Source: Zingiber officinale
Lineage: Eukaryota > Streptophyta > Magnoliopsida > Zingiberales > Zingiberaceae
Assembly (NCBI RefSeq): GCF_018446385.1
Contig: NC_056001.1
Span: forward strand, 6,405,600 to 6,469,599
Length of the DNA stretch: 64,000 nt
Reading direction: 5' to 3'
A model generated the notes under the pieces. The model ran no database searches. It worked only from the letters and a program-made list of their open reading frames with translations, and had not been told where the DNA came from. The position numbers were made by a program, and so were the translations under genes. Of the stretch, positions 23,706 through 35,559 are shown in pieces. Each line of letters begins with the position of its first letter. Position 1 is the first letter of the stretch.

Positions 23706-23752
<47 letters not shown>
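23703..23752. repeat. (TG)n(AG)n microsatellite
   Basis: A TG run of about 12 units is followed by an AG run of about 11 units. Confidence 0.95.
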
Positions 23753-24135
23753 ATCCTTTTGCACTTATCTCCTCTGGGTTTTATTTAGCTGTCAGAAGAG
23801 TATCTCCACATTAGACGTTGCATTCTCCTTCATCATCCTTGTATGAGCCAGTGAAGAGACCAGATTTGACAACCATTAGCTACCTCTCTCTATCCACTAA
23901 GTGCCACGTATTTGAAGAAGGGCATAGGGGACCAGATATGACAATAACATAATTGCTTCTCCATTCCCTCGGTGCCACTATTTTGGAATATTCATAATTG
24001 TTGTCAATGACCCAACATAGGTTGTGTGCCTAATATGTGGATGAGAAATAAGGTCAATGTTGAGTGGCCTTAAGGATAAACAAAATTAGCAACTAAGACC
24101 GTGACAAGGAGGATGTTGAGATATGAGGCCGAGTA

Positions 24136-24690
24136 CTAGACGAAGTCGATGGCTGAGACCAAGTTTGGGATGGTGTTGGCGTCTGAGACCGAATTTGGGA
24201 TGGTGTTGGTGGCTGAGATTAAGCCAGGACGACGTTGGCGACTGAGGTTGAACCAGGTGCAATGTCGGGATTTGATATTGAGGCGTGAAGGATGTCGACG
24301 ACTAAAGCCGAGGGAGAATGCTAGGATCTGAGACTGAGAAATGGATGATGTCGACGACTGAGGCTGGGACAGGGGAGATGTTGGCGATTGAAACTGAGAC
24401 GTGGAAGATATTAGGATCCGGGGCCGAGATATGGATGATGACACCGATTGACACTGAGACAGAGGCAATGCTAGCGATTAAGACTGAGGCCTAGATAAAG
24501 TCAGGATCCTAGGTCGAGATATGGAGGATGTCAGGATCTGAGGCTAAGACATAGATGATGTTTGGATCCTAGGCCAAGACGAGGATGTTAAGATCTGAAA
24601 TTGAGACATAGATAATATCATAATCTGATGCTCAGACAAAAAGGATGCCCGATTCCGGAGCTAAGACAAGAATGATGTCGGCAACTAAAG
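24136..24690. repeat. ~30-33-bp tandem array
   Basis: Diverged units with the core GATCTGAGGCTGAGACATGGATGATGTC recur across 550 bp. In the minus-strand frame 24468-24136 they give a Ser/Gln/Pro-rich peptide repeating about every 11 residues. It lies in the presumed Tat LTR; coding is not supported. Confidence 0.75.
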
Positions 24691-24700
24691 TTAAGTCTTA

Positions 24701-25340
24701 ATAGTTATTTTATCTTCAAATTTTATACCTCGGAAAGAATGTGTCGAGTAGATTTGATCAAACCATTTATCTCAACCGAGACTGATTGTCTTTTGGTTAA
24801 GTTTGACCATCTTAATTTTTACTGACAGCACAATCTTGCTTTTAACCATACGAAATACGTGGGCCTACATACTTACTGTCCCATTAATGAACACGAGACA
24901 CATTACATCATATTTAGTGCAGGTCAAATAGCGTTGAGGAGAAGTCAAAAGTCTCTGCCGAGAGACTCGGCAAACACCGTGTACTGCAGTGCCAAAAGAA
25001 AAGGTCCAACATTGAAGTTCAAACACTGTGCACGCCTAATTTTACAAAGAGTTATTGCAGCACAAACAAGGAAGGAAAATGCATGGAAACGGTGGCTGAT
25101 GAACATTTTAGATTTTTCTACTAGCACCAGCATTTTTTACAGCGTTTCTCGCAAAAGGTTACAGTTAACAATGGCAGTCACAACAAGTTAAATGACTTGG
25201 AAAACAGACAGAAAATTAAGCCCATTCCTATTGACAGCCAGCAAGTTAATTGTCTTAAATTGTACTAACTCTGGTAATATATTTCTCCATTGTTGATCGA
25301 TCTCTTCAGACATAATTGAATCATTGACAAAAAGAAAATA
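24701..25340. other. No gene recognised
   Basis: A 110-codon frame at 24859-25191 (plus) has no recognisable domain. GCCGAGAGACTCGGC near 24957 is a short palindrome. No other structure is seen. Confidence 0.5.
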
Positions 25341-25560
25341 AGTCTCTTTCTCTCTTCTTGATGATGTTAATGCTTCCAGGAAACAAGAAGTTTGAGGCAC
25401 CATGCATAGGTCAACATTAATCGCCAGTATCATTAATGGATGATCAGATTTATCTTACTCTTTTAACTTTCAAGTTTACTAACTTTACTCGAACATGTAG
25501 CGTCATCAAACGTAACATTCTTGAGCAATCATTCGTCTAATCAAACAAGATCATAAATAG
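25341..25560. repeat. Left arm of a ~215-bp inverted repeat
   Basis: It pairs with 26971-27186, read on the other strand. Shared segments include AAACAAGAAGTTTGAGGCACC / GGTGCCTCAAACTTCTTGTTT, and ATTCTTGAGCAATCATTC with its complement. The arms are diverged and separated by 1.4 kb. Confidence 0.8.
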
Positions 25561-26310
25561 GTAAGCAATCACCATCTTCATAATGGTTGTCTAGCACAGC
25601 TTCCACATCTGTCATTCGTTACTGGCTCTGAAACATCAAGGATCACAAGTCACCTATTTTTTCCTGTAATGGGATCACAAGGAAATGTCGACTAGCCTGA
25701 ATAATGCAAATCCAATTCAGGAAAGAACCGAAAGAGTTGAGACCACAAGATCAATTACAGGCATATTGTAAATCTTCTGGTACCAAGAATATAATGTAGT
25801 GGGAAATTGAATGTGTAGTACCTCTCATGTTTAATCTCATGTTGATGCTTTCAACATTTTCTTTTGTACTCTGCCGGATCACCACAAAATCAATAAGCCA
25901 AACACGTTCATATATCACTTTATCGAAATGAGATCCAAATTAATTTGCAAAAGACTCCTTGAGTTCTTTAATGATGGAAAAAGCTTCTCATATATGGTAC
26001 AAATTTGTGGGCATTGAAACAGTATGTATAAGAGGATCTTCAATTTGTTCAACCACCCGCATTTCCTCCTTCATTGCCACCCTTATAGCCTTGAAAGAGA
26101 GCTAAATGACACAATTTATTCATGGGAAGCTAGTTCAAGCTATTAGAAAAAGTTTAATGGGAGCTATCTTGGTCAGCACAGGGTGGTGGCTGAACATCCA
26201 CGCACTAAGTGTCCTTAAAGACTAGTACATTTGCTTAATGCCACTATTGAAAAGGCAGGTTCGTGGACATGAACTTGTTTGGACCATTGTACTGTTAGGT
26301 GGTATTCAAT
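25548..26310. repeat. Duplicated segment, copy 1
   Basis: It matches 28212-28570 and 29480-29735 in the same orientation. Examples are CACCATCTTCATAATGG (25571 and 28230), CAATTACAGGCATATTG (about 25752 and 28503) and GGGAGCTATCTTGGTCAGC (26159 and 29563). A short minus-strand frame (25619-25548, 23 codons, starting MTDVEAVLDNHYED) falls in a conserved part, so the segment may descend from a gene. No family is recognised. Confidence 0.8.
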
Positions 26311-26351
26311 GATCCTCTAAACTGCTGCCTAAAGCAACGGCGTTGTCCTAC

Positions 26352-26700
26352 CACAATGACCCTTTGTATTATTTATGATATTCTTTGGCCACAAAAGATG
26401 AAACCGTCACCTCGGCAGTCCCTCAGGGTGGTCCTCCACTGTCTGGAAGAGAAGTAACTCACATGAGCTTCATCCAGCAACAACAGAGTATTTAAGGAGG
26501 GGTTGAGACAATCAACGGGGGATTCTGCATCCATTGGGAATCGATCCCAAGTCTATTGACAACAATACCCTTATATGAACTAACTATGTCAGCTCATGGG
26601 GACTATTTATGATCTTCTTTGACAACAAAAAGGTGAAACTGTCATATCAGCTGCCCCTTTAGGGTGACATCCATTGTTTGGCAAGGTTGAGGCAACTAGC
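26352..26700. repeat. ~238-bp tandem units
   Basis: TATTTATGATATTCTTTGG at 26368 and CTATTTATGATCTTCTTTG at 26605 start two related units that share AAAC(C/T)GTCA and AGGGTG segments. A third partial start is at 26971. The MITE at 26784-26957 lies between the second and third. Confidence 0.65.
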
Positions 26701-26783
26701 AGGACATTTCGTACCTATTAGGAATTTACTCCGAGCTTATTGATAATAACACCCTTACATGAATCAACTGCGTCAGCTCGTGG

Positions 26784-26957
26784 AGCACAGGTCCTCTAGT
26801 CCGCTTTTTGCGGACCGGGAGAGGGCCACTCTTGCATGCATTGGTGAGGAGTAATGGCCCCCACCTATAAAATAGGTGGAGGCCATAACTCCCCATCAAT
26901 AAATGCAAGAGACCCCTTCTCTAATTCAGAAAAAATGGACTAAAGGATTTGGTCTGC
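26784..26957. mobile_element. MULE-type MITE (174 bp), imperfect 9-bp TSD
   Basis: The ends form long inverted repeats (GTCCTCTAGTCCGCTTTTT and the complement of AAAAAATGGACTAAAGGAT). The centre holds a GGCCCCCACCTAT / ATAGGTGGAGGCC hairpin. Flanks are AGCTCGTGG (26775-26783) and AGCCAGTGG (26958-26966), 7 of 9 matching. Length and layout match the MITEs at 35560 and 58323. Confidence 0.7.
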
Positions 26958-26970
26958 AGCCAGTGGGGAC

Positions 26971-27186
26971 CTATTTATGATCTTCTTTGATTAGATGAAT
27001 GATTGCTCAAGAATGTTATGATGACGTTACGTAATCGAGTAAAGTTAGGAAACTTGAAAGTCAAGAGTTTGATAAATCGGAGTTAATCCTTTAACGATAC
27101 TAGCGATTAATGTTGATCTATGCATGGTGCCTCAAACTTCTTGTTTCCTGGAAGTTTGAACGTCATCAAGAAGAGAGAAAGTGACC
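26971..27186. repeat. Right arm of the ~215-bp inverted repeat
   Basis: Inverted partner of 25341-25560. It starts CTATTTATGATC and ends near AAGAAGAGAGAAAG. Confidence 0.8.
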
Positions 27187-28070
27187 CTTACAATCTCCAT
27201 GCCTCAACTCCCGACCCTGATGCTCATTGACATCTCTTCCGGCTCAGTCACATAATCCTGAGGTCACAAATGTTTCGATCTCAGTTGCCAACATCTTCCG
27301 TTTCTTACCGACATCACCTAAGTTTAAATCACCTACGTAATTCGTGTCTCAGTCTCAAATCTCGGCACCATCATTCGGTTGGTCCAGACTGTCGACACCT
27401 CTCTTGTCCGTCTCAGATTCCGGTACCATCATCTAGATCTCGGCTTAGGCCGTTGGTATCTACTACTCACAGATTCACTCAACATCAATGTTATTTCATA
27501 ATCCGTCTTGATATTAAACCTCCTCTTTATGGGCCCCAAACAAGGTTGTGTTTTTTCCTGACAACAATTATGAATATTCCATGACACAGGAAACCAGACG
27601 AATGGAGAGATAGATAAGAGGTTGTCAGATTTGGTCCTCTAGATGCTCTCCTACAAACACGTGACGTCCGATGAATGGAAAAACAAATAACAACTATCAG
27701 ATCCCCTTTTGAACGTATACAATAATTATCGAAGAGCGTGCGATGTCCAGAGCATATGTGATGTGAAGATTTTCTTCTCACAATTATATAAACTCTAAAG
27801 AGGGTAAGTGCAAAGGATCTAAACTCTTGACAACTCCACAAGGTTTTCTTCTCCTTCTCTACTTTCTCCACATTTTTCTTTTTGTATACTACCTCAAACA
27901 AATCCTAACTTGAGCGTCTGAGTGGTCTGCCAAGTTCTCTCCGGCGTCAGACTAACCCTCTTTTGAAGTGTCTTTCAGGTTCTCTCATCATTCCTACCGA
28001 CAGTTTTTGGAAGACTAGCATGTCAGTATATTTGTCGACGGATGGCTTGACCATCCATGATATTTAACTG
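27187..28070. other. Low-copy DNA, no gene recognised
   Basis: Frames at 27270-27584 (plus) and 27901-27527 (minus) overlap on opposite strands and show no known domain. Their high Ser/Arg/His content fits chance frames. Confidence 0.5.
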
Positions 28071-28160
28071 GAACATTGTGTATTAATTTCGGTGAAAGCC
28101 AGTCCTAACATGATTTATCAAGTTGTACGATAAACCAGTGATAACCAGTTGTTTACTCTC
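28071..28160. repeat. Left arm of a ~90-bp inverted repeat
   Basis: It pairs with 29735-29827. Shared words are TATTAATTTCGGTGAAAGCCA, CAAGTTGTACGATA and CCAGT(G)ATAACCAGTT, read on the other strand at the partner. The pair encloses duplicated segment copy 2. Confidence 0.75.
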
Positions 28161-28211
28161 TTTCAGAGAATGTGGGCCGCTAAAGTGACACTTCACCATT
28201 TACCCTAAAAG

Positions 28212-29735
28212 AAGATCATAAATAGCAATCACCATCTTCATAATGGTTGTCTAGCTAGCACAGCTTCCACATCTGTCATTTGTTATTGGCTCTGAAACAT
28301 AATGATCACAAGTTACCTAATTTTTCCTATAATCTTCAGCTATATATGGAATAATATCAGTGGTCCCATACCTTAAGTCCACATCAAAGAGCTCTTTAAC
28401 ATCCATTTTAGGCCAAAAATAGTGGGATCATAAGGAAATGTCGAGTAGCCTGAATAATGCAAATCCAATTCAGGAAGGAACCAAGAGCTGAGACCACAAG
28501 ATCAATTACAGGCATATTGTAAATATTCTGGTACCAAGAATGTAGTGGGAAATTGAATGTGTAGTACCACCTCTCATGTCCAATCTCATTTTGATGCCAT
28601 CAACAATCAAGTCCATTTACACTTGACAAACCAGAAGCTAATTATTTTCCTTAAAAAAAATGAACTTTCTGGGGCATAGAGAGGTCTGTAAGAGTAATGA
28701 ATCCTAACTCAACCAATAAGTTAAACCTACAAATTTGACTTTGTTCCTCATGTGTGTTGGGACCGATAACATCGATCGATTCACTTCGATCGTGTTCGTC
28801 ATTCATTGTGCTCGTCAACAAAGAATATAAACGCAACAAAAAATATAAAATAAACATAGAAATAAAACACAACCACAAGACTTCAATTTTATGTGTTTTG
28901 GAACTCCTAATTTCTACTCCATAGCCTAGAGTTCTAATGATAACACTACTATTTTTTCTTCTTCTCGGATATCTTCTAGAGGCATATAAATCTATTCTTA
29001 TAAAGCAACACAAAGCAAAGACAACGATACAAATAAAAATGAGTGCAACTGAAATAAAAGGTTACGCTAAGAATTGGTGTTCAAAATCCTCTTTTATAGA
29101 ATTAGTGTCGTGATTGGAAACCGCCTAACAATCGACTACTTGTTTCCATCAATTCAAATGCTGCAACTGCAAAACAACTCTTCCAACTCAGCATTGATTA
29201 CAACAGTCGACTTATGCCTTATCGACCAATTGTTGCATCAACAATCAGAGTTCCCAAATCAATTCAGAAACTTTATATGCATTGTAACAGTATCATAAGT
29301 CAAATGATAAACCACATCAGCCGATTGATCACACCGTAAATTCTTTTAAACCCCCCTAAAACTCTGAAGTTGAGGAGTTTATCAATTGATTTCTAGTCAA
29401 TAACGGTCGACTGATACCTTTGTTTCAATATTATCAGAGTTGAATCCTCACTCTACCTAGTATATCACTTCTAGCGAAATGATCACTGCAAAATTAATAA
29501 GCCACACACGTTCATATATGACTTATAGCGAAATGAAGTCCAAATTTGCTAAAGACAGATTAATGGGAGCTATCTTGGTCAGCACAAGGTGGTGACTGAA
29601 CATCCACGCACTAAGTGGCCCTTAAAGACTAGTACATTTGCTTAATGCCACTATTGAAAAGGCAAGTTCGTGGACGAGAAGAACATGTTTGAATCACTGG
29701 TAAGTGATATTCAGTTATCCTCTAAACTGTTGCCT
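28212..29735. repeat. Duplicated segment, copy 2, with a ~0.85-kb insertion
   Basis: It matches 25548-26310 at both ends. The middle (about 28620-29470) has no counterpart in copy 1. Near 28758 the insertion carries TGTTGGGACCGATAAC, which could be the start of a degraded LTR; its other end is unclear. A minus-strand frame at 28422-28322 (starting MDVKELFDVDLRYG) lies in DNA missing from copy 1 and is unrecognised. Confidence 0.7.
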
Positions 29736-29827
29736 AACAACTGTCGAACTGGTAATCACTAGTATCGTACAACTTGATAATCATGTATATTAGGAGTGGC
29801 TTTCGTTGAAATTAATACACAGGTAAT
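29735..29827. repeat. Right arm of the ~90-bp inverted repeat
   Basis: Inverted partner of 28071-28160, ending at the end of duplicated segment copy 2. Confidence 0.75.
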
Positions 29828-30138
29828 GTATTTACTGGGTTTTCTCATTTATAACAGGCATCTTCATTTGGAGAAAAAGATGAAACATTCATCTTAAACG
29901 GTTCAATATAGGTATTTTATCCTACACAACAGTCTTTTATATGGGGAGATTAGATACCCAATGAGATATTTTACACATGTTAAAAATTGACCTCAAAATA
30001 TATTAGAGCAACCATCCATATAATTATCAACTATACCAATCCATTGGGCAACATACATCTTCATTTGTAACCTACTTTGGTTAACATCACTACGCATCAC
30101 ATTGGTCATAATTGGTTCACTTTGTAAGACCATCTTTA

Positions 30139-30400
30139 TCAACAATGATCCCATTGGGAAGCGATGAGGATGGCCTGTCGGTGTTGTGGCTTGCAAATTG
30201 ACTGCTCCAAGAACTCCTGAGAAGAGAAGTAAATTGTCAGTAAGCAGGCGATCTTTGGTGCAACTACTCCGATGATCAAGTCAAAACAATGATAGTACAC
30301 AAAACAAGTAGCAACAAAAAGGAAGAGATGTGTAGGTGTGCGTGTGCGTACTTGTTCCAACATAGGACGCTCTTTTATAATGTCCGTCACAATATCTATA
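30139..30400 (-). other. TATA-led minus-strand module with a short frame
   Basis: On the minus strand a TATA box (TTATAAAAGAG near 30377) is followed by TACGCACACGCACACCTAC and a frame of 83 codons ending at 30139. A possible 3' splice site (TTCTCTTCTCAG) lies near 30220; after it another frame stays open to 29993. The same TATA plus TACGCACGCACACACACATC order occurs on the minus strand at 56320-56270, in retroelement DNA. It is therefore more likely a repeat-derived promoter than a host gene. Confidence 0.3.
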
Positions 30401-30969
30401 TTAATGAGGCATTATCCTACAATCAATTAATCTGTCCCATCATTATTCTTTTATTGCATCCATCAATCACATTAGGTTGTGTTGAGATGTATGCTAAACG
30501 CCTAACTTTTTGTATGAACATAAGAATCACATTGGTCAAATGACTGTATTTATGTTAAATGCAGTTGTCCATTTAATTTATATTATACATAACATGGTGT
30601 GTGGTGCCACACAGAAGATCATGTTATCAGTTCCTTATAAATTATAAATAGTAGCTTACAACCAAGATAGATTGGGACAAACCATTGGAATGGTTGTAGT
30701 ATAATTTGGTATTAGTTTATCTTGACTATAAAGTTACACTAGTACACTATGCGTGTATTGAGCAGGACCATTTGAGGTTGTTTCTTTTTATACTGATTAC
30801 ATAAAAGAACAAAGCCTTTGTTATTATGGATGTGCATACTCTTAATCCCGATATAATAACAAGTACGTATACTTAGTATTTATTTCTTTCATTTTTCAAT
30901 GGGTGAGATTTAGTTTGATAAATCAATAGACCCGATAAGTTGAGAAATGATATTATTTATATGGTGTGT
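30401..30969. other. AT-rich DNA, nothing recognised
   Basis: No frame, repeat or RNA structure that I can support. Confidence 0.5.
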
Positions 30970-31298
30970 TGTTGATTATAGAAGGAAACTGTGTCCTAGT
31001 AATCTAGGTTGATGATGTCCCCTTGAGGAGCTCATAAGGATTATCATGTAAATCCTGCAGGTGGACGTAGTCCGGCATGATAATGAAGTTGAGTGGTACT
31101 ACTCTTGGAGCTAGATATTAATTGAGTTGTCAGTGACTCATTTAATTAGTGGACATTCGATATCTTAAACACAGAGAGGCTAACGCACTCATGATAAGAA
31201 TGAGTCCATAATGTAATTTGGGATTGGTGCAGTAGTTCAATAATAACTCTTTAGTGGTATGAGTTATTATCGATGAACTTGAGTTGGGTGTTCAGGGC

Positions 31299-31575
31299 GA
31301 ACACAGGAAGCTCAAGCTCATCGGGAGACCAAAATCAATTTCTCCTCTCGGTCCTTGTTGTAGCCTCTATAAATCCTTGTATCCACAAAGTCCGCTTCTT
31401 ACCCAAGTAATGGGTCGGACACAACCTTGCTTGGTGAACACAGGAAGCTCAAGCTCATCGGAAGACTAAAACCAATTTCTCCTCTCGGTTCTTGTTGTAG
31501 CCTCTATAAATCCTTGTATCCACAAAGTCCACTTCTTACCCAAGTAATGGGTCAGACACAACCTTGCTTGGTGCA
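31299..31575. repeat. 137-bp tandem duplication
   Basis: GAACACAGGAAGCTCAAGC starts at 31299 and 31436, and both copies run through CCTTGCTTGGTG. The copies are about 95% alike, indicating a recent duplication. Confidence 0.9.
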
Positions 31576-31659
31576 AGGGGGCCGACCAAGCATTGGCTTG
31601 GAGCCCAAGTATTGGTCGACCAAACCATGCTTGGTGACCAAGCATGAGGCCGGCCATAG

Positions 31660-32110
31660 GTAAAGAATAAAAGGAGTTTTTAATTTTGTATTAAAAACTT
31701 TCCTTTTATAGTCATCCACATAGTTTTAAAAGAGAGTTTTTAAATTTTTAAAATCTTTCCTTTATTAGCTATCTACAAAGGATTAAAGAGAGAATTTAAT
31801 TTTGTTAAAATCTTTCCTTATTTGTAATTTAAAAGAGATATTTTAATTTTTGATAAAATTTTTCTTTTTTGTAACCATGATTTAAAAGAGAAGTTTTAAT
31901 TTTAATCTTTTTTTTTTGTAGATGTCTACATGATTTAAAAGAGAGAGAGATTAATTTTAAAACTTTCCTTTTGTTGCCATGTACAATAGAAAATTTAAAA
32001 GAGAGAGATTTTAATTGTTGTTAAAATTTTCTTTATAAAAGGGGAGGTCACAAATAAGAAGTTTTAATAAAACTTTCCTTTTTTGCCATGACCAAGGATT
32101 ATAAAAGAGA
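31660..32110. repeat. ~50-65-bp AT-rich tandem units
   Basis: About seven diverged units have the core TTAAAAGAGAGTTTTAATTTT followed by AAAACTTTCCTTTT. It is non-coding and lies within the LTR-like element. Confidence 0.75.
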
Positions 32111-33051
32111 AGTAGAGGGTGCTTTCATATAGAACCTAAGCCTTGTCTCCTCTCCTCTCTTCATTGTGGTTGGCACCTTTGTTTCTTCCCTAAGGGTTGG
32201 CAGATCACATCTCCTTTAATCCTTGGTGGTAGGCTCTCTTCCTTTCTCTTCTCTTTTGCTTTCTTCCCTTAAGGCCAGCGGCACATCAAGCTCCATCTCC
32301 TTGGTGGTCGGTTGTTTAGAGGAGAAGAAGAAGAGAAGGAAATTTCCTATTTTGGCATCCCTTGGTGGCTTGAGAGTTTTGGAAAAGAAGAAGTGGTTCG
32401 GGTGGATTCCATCTTGGTATATCGTTGCCCACACAACGTCCAAGAGGAGGAGAGGAATACAACAGAAGATCAAGAGGTTTTTAGGTACAAAGAAAGGTAT
32501 AACTAATTAATGGTTTCCGCTTCGAATTAATTAGTTAGTTTTCTTTGCATGAATTCTGAAATACCAACACAAGAGGCTAGCGATTTTATGTTTTGATTTC
32601 ATGCTATCGATTTTGTATTTCGATTTTGCGTTTCGATCTTGTGTTTCTATTGTGGTCTCTATAGTTAAACCTAGGGTTACTGTAAAAAGTTAAATATCCA
32701 ATTTCATTAAAAGACTTTGTCTAGGAAGTGGTGGATGATCTCATAACCAAGAAGGCCTAGTGTCTCACCATGGTTAACCTGGAAGTCAATCTTTGAGATA
32801 CATATTTAATCAACTTCTGTAATATAGTTTAACTTAGGAAGATCACATCGGTTAAATTTGGAGTAAAAATATTAAGTATCATTTCCAATCCAAGTTTAAC
32901 TTCTTAAGATCAATTTGGATTAATAATGTTAAGCATCATTTGCAATCCAAGTTTAACTTCAGTATAGCACATGGGTAGCTAGGTAAAGTTCTGTGCTTGT
33001 GTAAATTTTTGTACAGGAAAAATAGAACGGTGTTCCGAGTAGCAACCAACA

Positions 33052-33289
33052 GGTTGTAGGTGGTGTAAATATTTGTTCATCAATATGATCCTCTGACAAA
33101 TCTATGTGTTGTATTAATGGTAGTAATTGGGCTCTTGGACCGGGAGGTCTCTTGGGTTGCTAGCTAGAAGATTGGCTTCTCAGGAAGCCCATTTATGTAT
33201 ATGGCATAGCTCGGACTTAGCGATATACTCAAAGGAACCAAGGTTTTATGGGTGGCCTAGCAAGTCAACATTTACTCTTTTAGGACCCG
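33052..33289. other. Flank of the LTR-like element, no gene
   Basis: A 66-codon frame (33127-33327) runs into the 88-bp array and has no recognisable domain. Confidence 0.45.
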
Positions 33290-33675
33290 TCCAATCGGCA
33301 AGGCTGATCGGAAGGGAAGGGAGCTAAGTCCCGAGTGTGTCCAATCTAAGCTGGGAATGAGACCTACAGAGAACTTGTCCGATTGGGAGTGCCAATTGGG
33401 GGAGAAGGGAGCTAAGTCCCAAGTGTGTTCAATCCAAGCCGAGGATAGGGCCCACAAAGAACTTTTCTGATCAGGAGTGTTGATCGGGGGAGAGGGGAGC
33501 TAAGTCCTGAGTGTGTCCGATCCAAGCCGAGAATGGGGCCTACGAAGAACCTATCCGATTGGGAGTGTCGATCGGGAGAGAGGGGAGCTAAGTCATGATT
33601 ATGTCCTATCCAAGCCGGGAATGGGGCCTACGGAGAACCTATCCATCGGAAGCGTCGATCGGGAGTGTAGGGCCC
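33290..33675. repeat. 88-bp tandem array, four units
   Basis: GAGCTAAGTC recurs at 33321, 33409, 33497 and 33585, exactly 88 bp apart. Units carry GAGTGTGTCCAATC, GAATGGGGCCTAC and paired GATTGGGAGTG/CGATCGGG words. Similar phrasing (GATTGGGAGTTGTGCCCATGAG) occurs near 56545 in Tat-related DNA, so this may be a retroelement fragment. Confidence 0.9.
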
Positions 33676-35559
33676 TACTAGGTTAGCTATTTGGCTTTAT
33701 GACTGACCGTCGACTTTGATAGCCGCCTATAAAGCTCATTAACCTCTTTTCCAACCCCGAGGCAGGGTGTCATGGTTAGGTCCTCCAGTGATAAATCAGG
33801 GATCTAAAGTTCGAGACTAGCTGCGGCATATTATTGAGAATTTTTCTCCTTAATGGGTAGCAGACCCAGATTTGACGTTACTTAACTAGTTAATCCCTTT
33901 TTATTTCCATTTTTGCCTCTGGAGACAGGGTATCATAGTTAGACCTTTCAGTGATAGATCAAGAATCTAGAGTTCGAGACTCTAATGGGTAGTAGACCTA
34001 AGAATGTTGATAATCAAGATGGGTATCCATGTGCACTTGCCTAATTTATTTCAACGGCCCATGAAAAACATTCGTGGGACTAGATCATCTCAAGTTCAAC
34101 ATTATTTAATCTGATTAATTTTATTTTATTTTTTCATTGATCTCTGTCTTATTCACTTTATCAAATCGTTTAAACATAAATTTGAACAATCATCAAGAAA
34201 GATGAGCTATTCTCAGGAAAGTCGAGATAAATGTCTTCCTTATGTACTAATCATTATTCCAAAGGCTAGTAATCATCCGTGATTTTCCTCCTCCATGTTA
34301 GTCCTGAGACAGATTGACGGGGAGAAAGATGAGCTACGACAAGCCAAGGGACTGCTATTCGTGGGAGTAGTGGTGGGGCCTTAGTTACTGCTGAGTGCCC
34401 AAGAAATTGTGAGGACGTGCAGCGGCGAAGGGAGGGAGGACGGAAGGAAGGAAGGGAGAAATGACGAACTTACGAAGGCCGTTCGGCGGCGGCGGCGATT
34501 GGGTCAACATTCGGCTCCTGGCATCTGCCCACATCAGAAGAGACCTACCTTGTTTGGCAGTCGACACTCGACAGAGCCGCGTCTGGCCACGAACGAGTCG
34601 CGTACAAGGTCCAGGTTCATCCTTCACGACCCTGGTCTGCTACATGACAAGAACATCGTAGCGCCCGTGGCTGCTAAGCAAAATTCTGAATTCTACCCGA
34701 ACAGAGAATCTTGGCTAAGAACTCCCCACATCAATTTTTTTTATTTTTTTTTATTTTTAGGTTTTTGATTATTTCAATTAAATTTTGACTTTAAGATTTA
34801 AAAAATAAGTTATAGTATTAAATAAAAATTTAAAATTCAAAAGTATTTAAAATGCGCATGAAACGTGCGACGTAATAGGTGTCGCATATCAAAACTTATA
34901 TAGTATTTACGCCCGGAGTCAGTGTAATAAATTTTTTATTTAATTTTTTAGGCTGCAGTTATCATATTTTATTTTTAAGATTTATGAGTTCCATAATAAT
35001 ATTAAATAAAAATAAATAAATAAAATGAATAAAATTTTAAAATGGTCATGAGTTGTATGACTTAAGAACCCCGAGCGAACAACTTTTATAAATATATTGA
35101 ATAGATGATATTAGAAAGTATGTATTTTTCGATCTTTTTATAAGATTAAGTTATAAAAGTTAAATTAATTTTTTATGAGAAAAATTTAGTTGGAGTCGTT
35201 GTCATGTCAAATTCATATATTTAATTAGCTAATTAAAACTGTTGAATATTTCTCTGCATTTGTGGAAAAAATATCTTTTCTCCCACCCGTATCCTTTCTT
35301 TCTCATCACTTACAAATATCGGCGAGCTAGATCAAATGATATGGTTGAGTAGAACTATCAGCACAATTAAGGATGAAGTATATGGATTGAAACGACTTTA
35401 ATTTATACATCTGATAGTGCACTTCTGGAATCTCTCATATTAATATAAAAACGTACAAATTAAAGGGCGTTTTTAAAAACTAATAGTCGCTCTACTTTAA
35501 TTTATGATAGCACTTTATCCCGGTACATTTACCATTCCAGCCTTAGTACAGTAGTGACT
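33676..35559. other. Low-copy DNA, no gene confirmed
   Basis: 33770-33880 and 33920-33990 share GGTATCATAGTTAGACCT-type phrases, a diverged ~145-bp direct repeat. The region 34385-34627 is GC-rich for this neighbourhood and has frames on both strands (minus: 80 codons with a possible donor AAG|GTAGGT near 34554). No domain is recognised. 34740-35560 is AT-rich with nothing supported. Confidence 0.45.

Larger units (their letters stand above)
17888..24700 (-). mobile_element. Tat-type Ty3/gypsy relic, minus strand
   Basis: Reading leftwards: LTR-like DNA (24700-23460), gag (about 23300-22440), gag-protease linker, aspartic protease (19660-19201) and a 99-bp tandem array (19055-17890). A solo LTR (19830-22057) interrupts it. 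RT, RNase H and integrase are absent. Element B cuts the array at 17887. All reading frames are broken. Confidence 0.75.
23460..24700 (-). mobile_element. Probable LTR of the minus-strand Tat relic
   Basis: This DNA lies upstream of gag and holds a (TG)n(AG)n tract (23703-23752), a TATA-like element on the minus strand near 23780 and a tandem array (24136-24690). I could not fix the outer TG/CA ends, so the borders are approximate. Confidence 0.45.
30970..33051 (+). mobile_element. Long LTR-like element (about 2.1 kb)
   Basis: It opens TGTTGATTATAGAAGG and closes with AGCAACCAACA, TG/CA ends typical of an LTR. The interior has phrases such as GTGTCCTAGTAATCTAGG and ACTCTTGGAGCTAGATATTAA that I associate with a widespread non-coding Copia-type LTR. 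No TSD is clear (TGTGT left, GGTTG right), so it may be a truncated or 5' LTR fragment. No coding domain is present; frames at 32223-32510 fall in the AT/GA-rich leader. Confidence 0.5.

Noticed and set aside
24930..25000. CACTA transposon end, from GCCGAGAGACTCGGC
   Set aside because: No CACTA terminus, no second end and no 3-bp duplication could be found.
32216..32510. 95-codon frames on both strands
   Set aside because: Fall in the GA/CT-rich leader of an LTR-like element, with no conserved domain.
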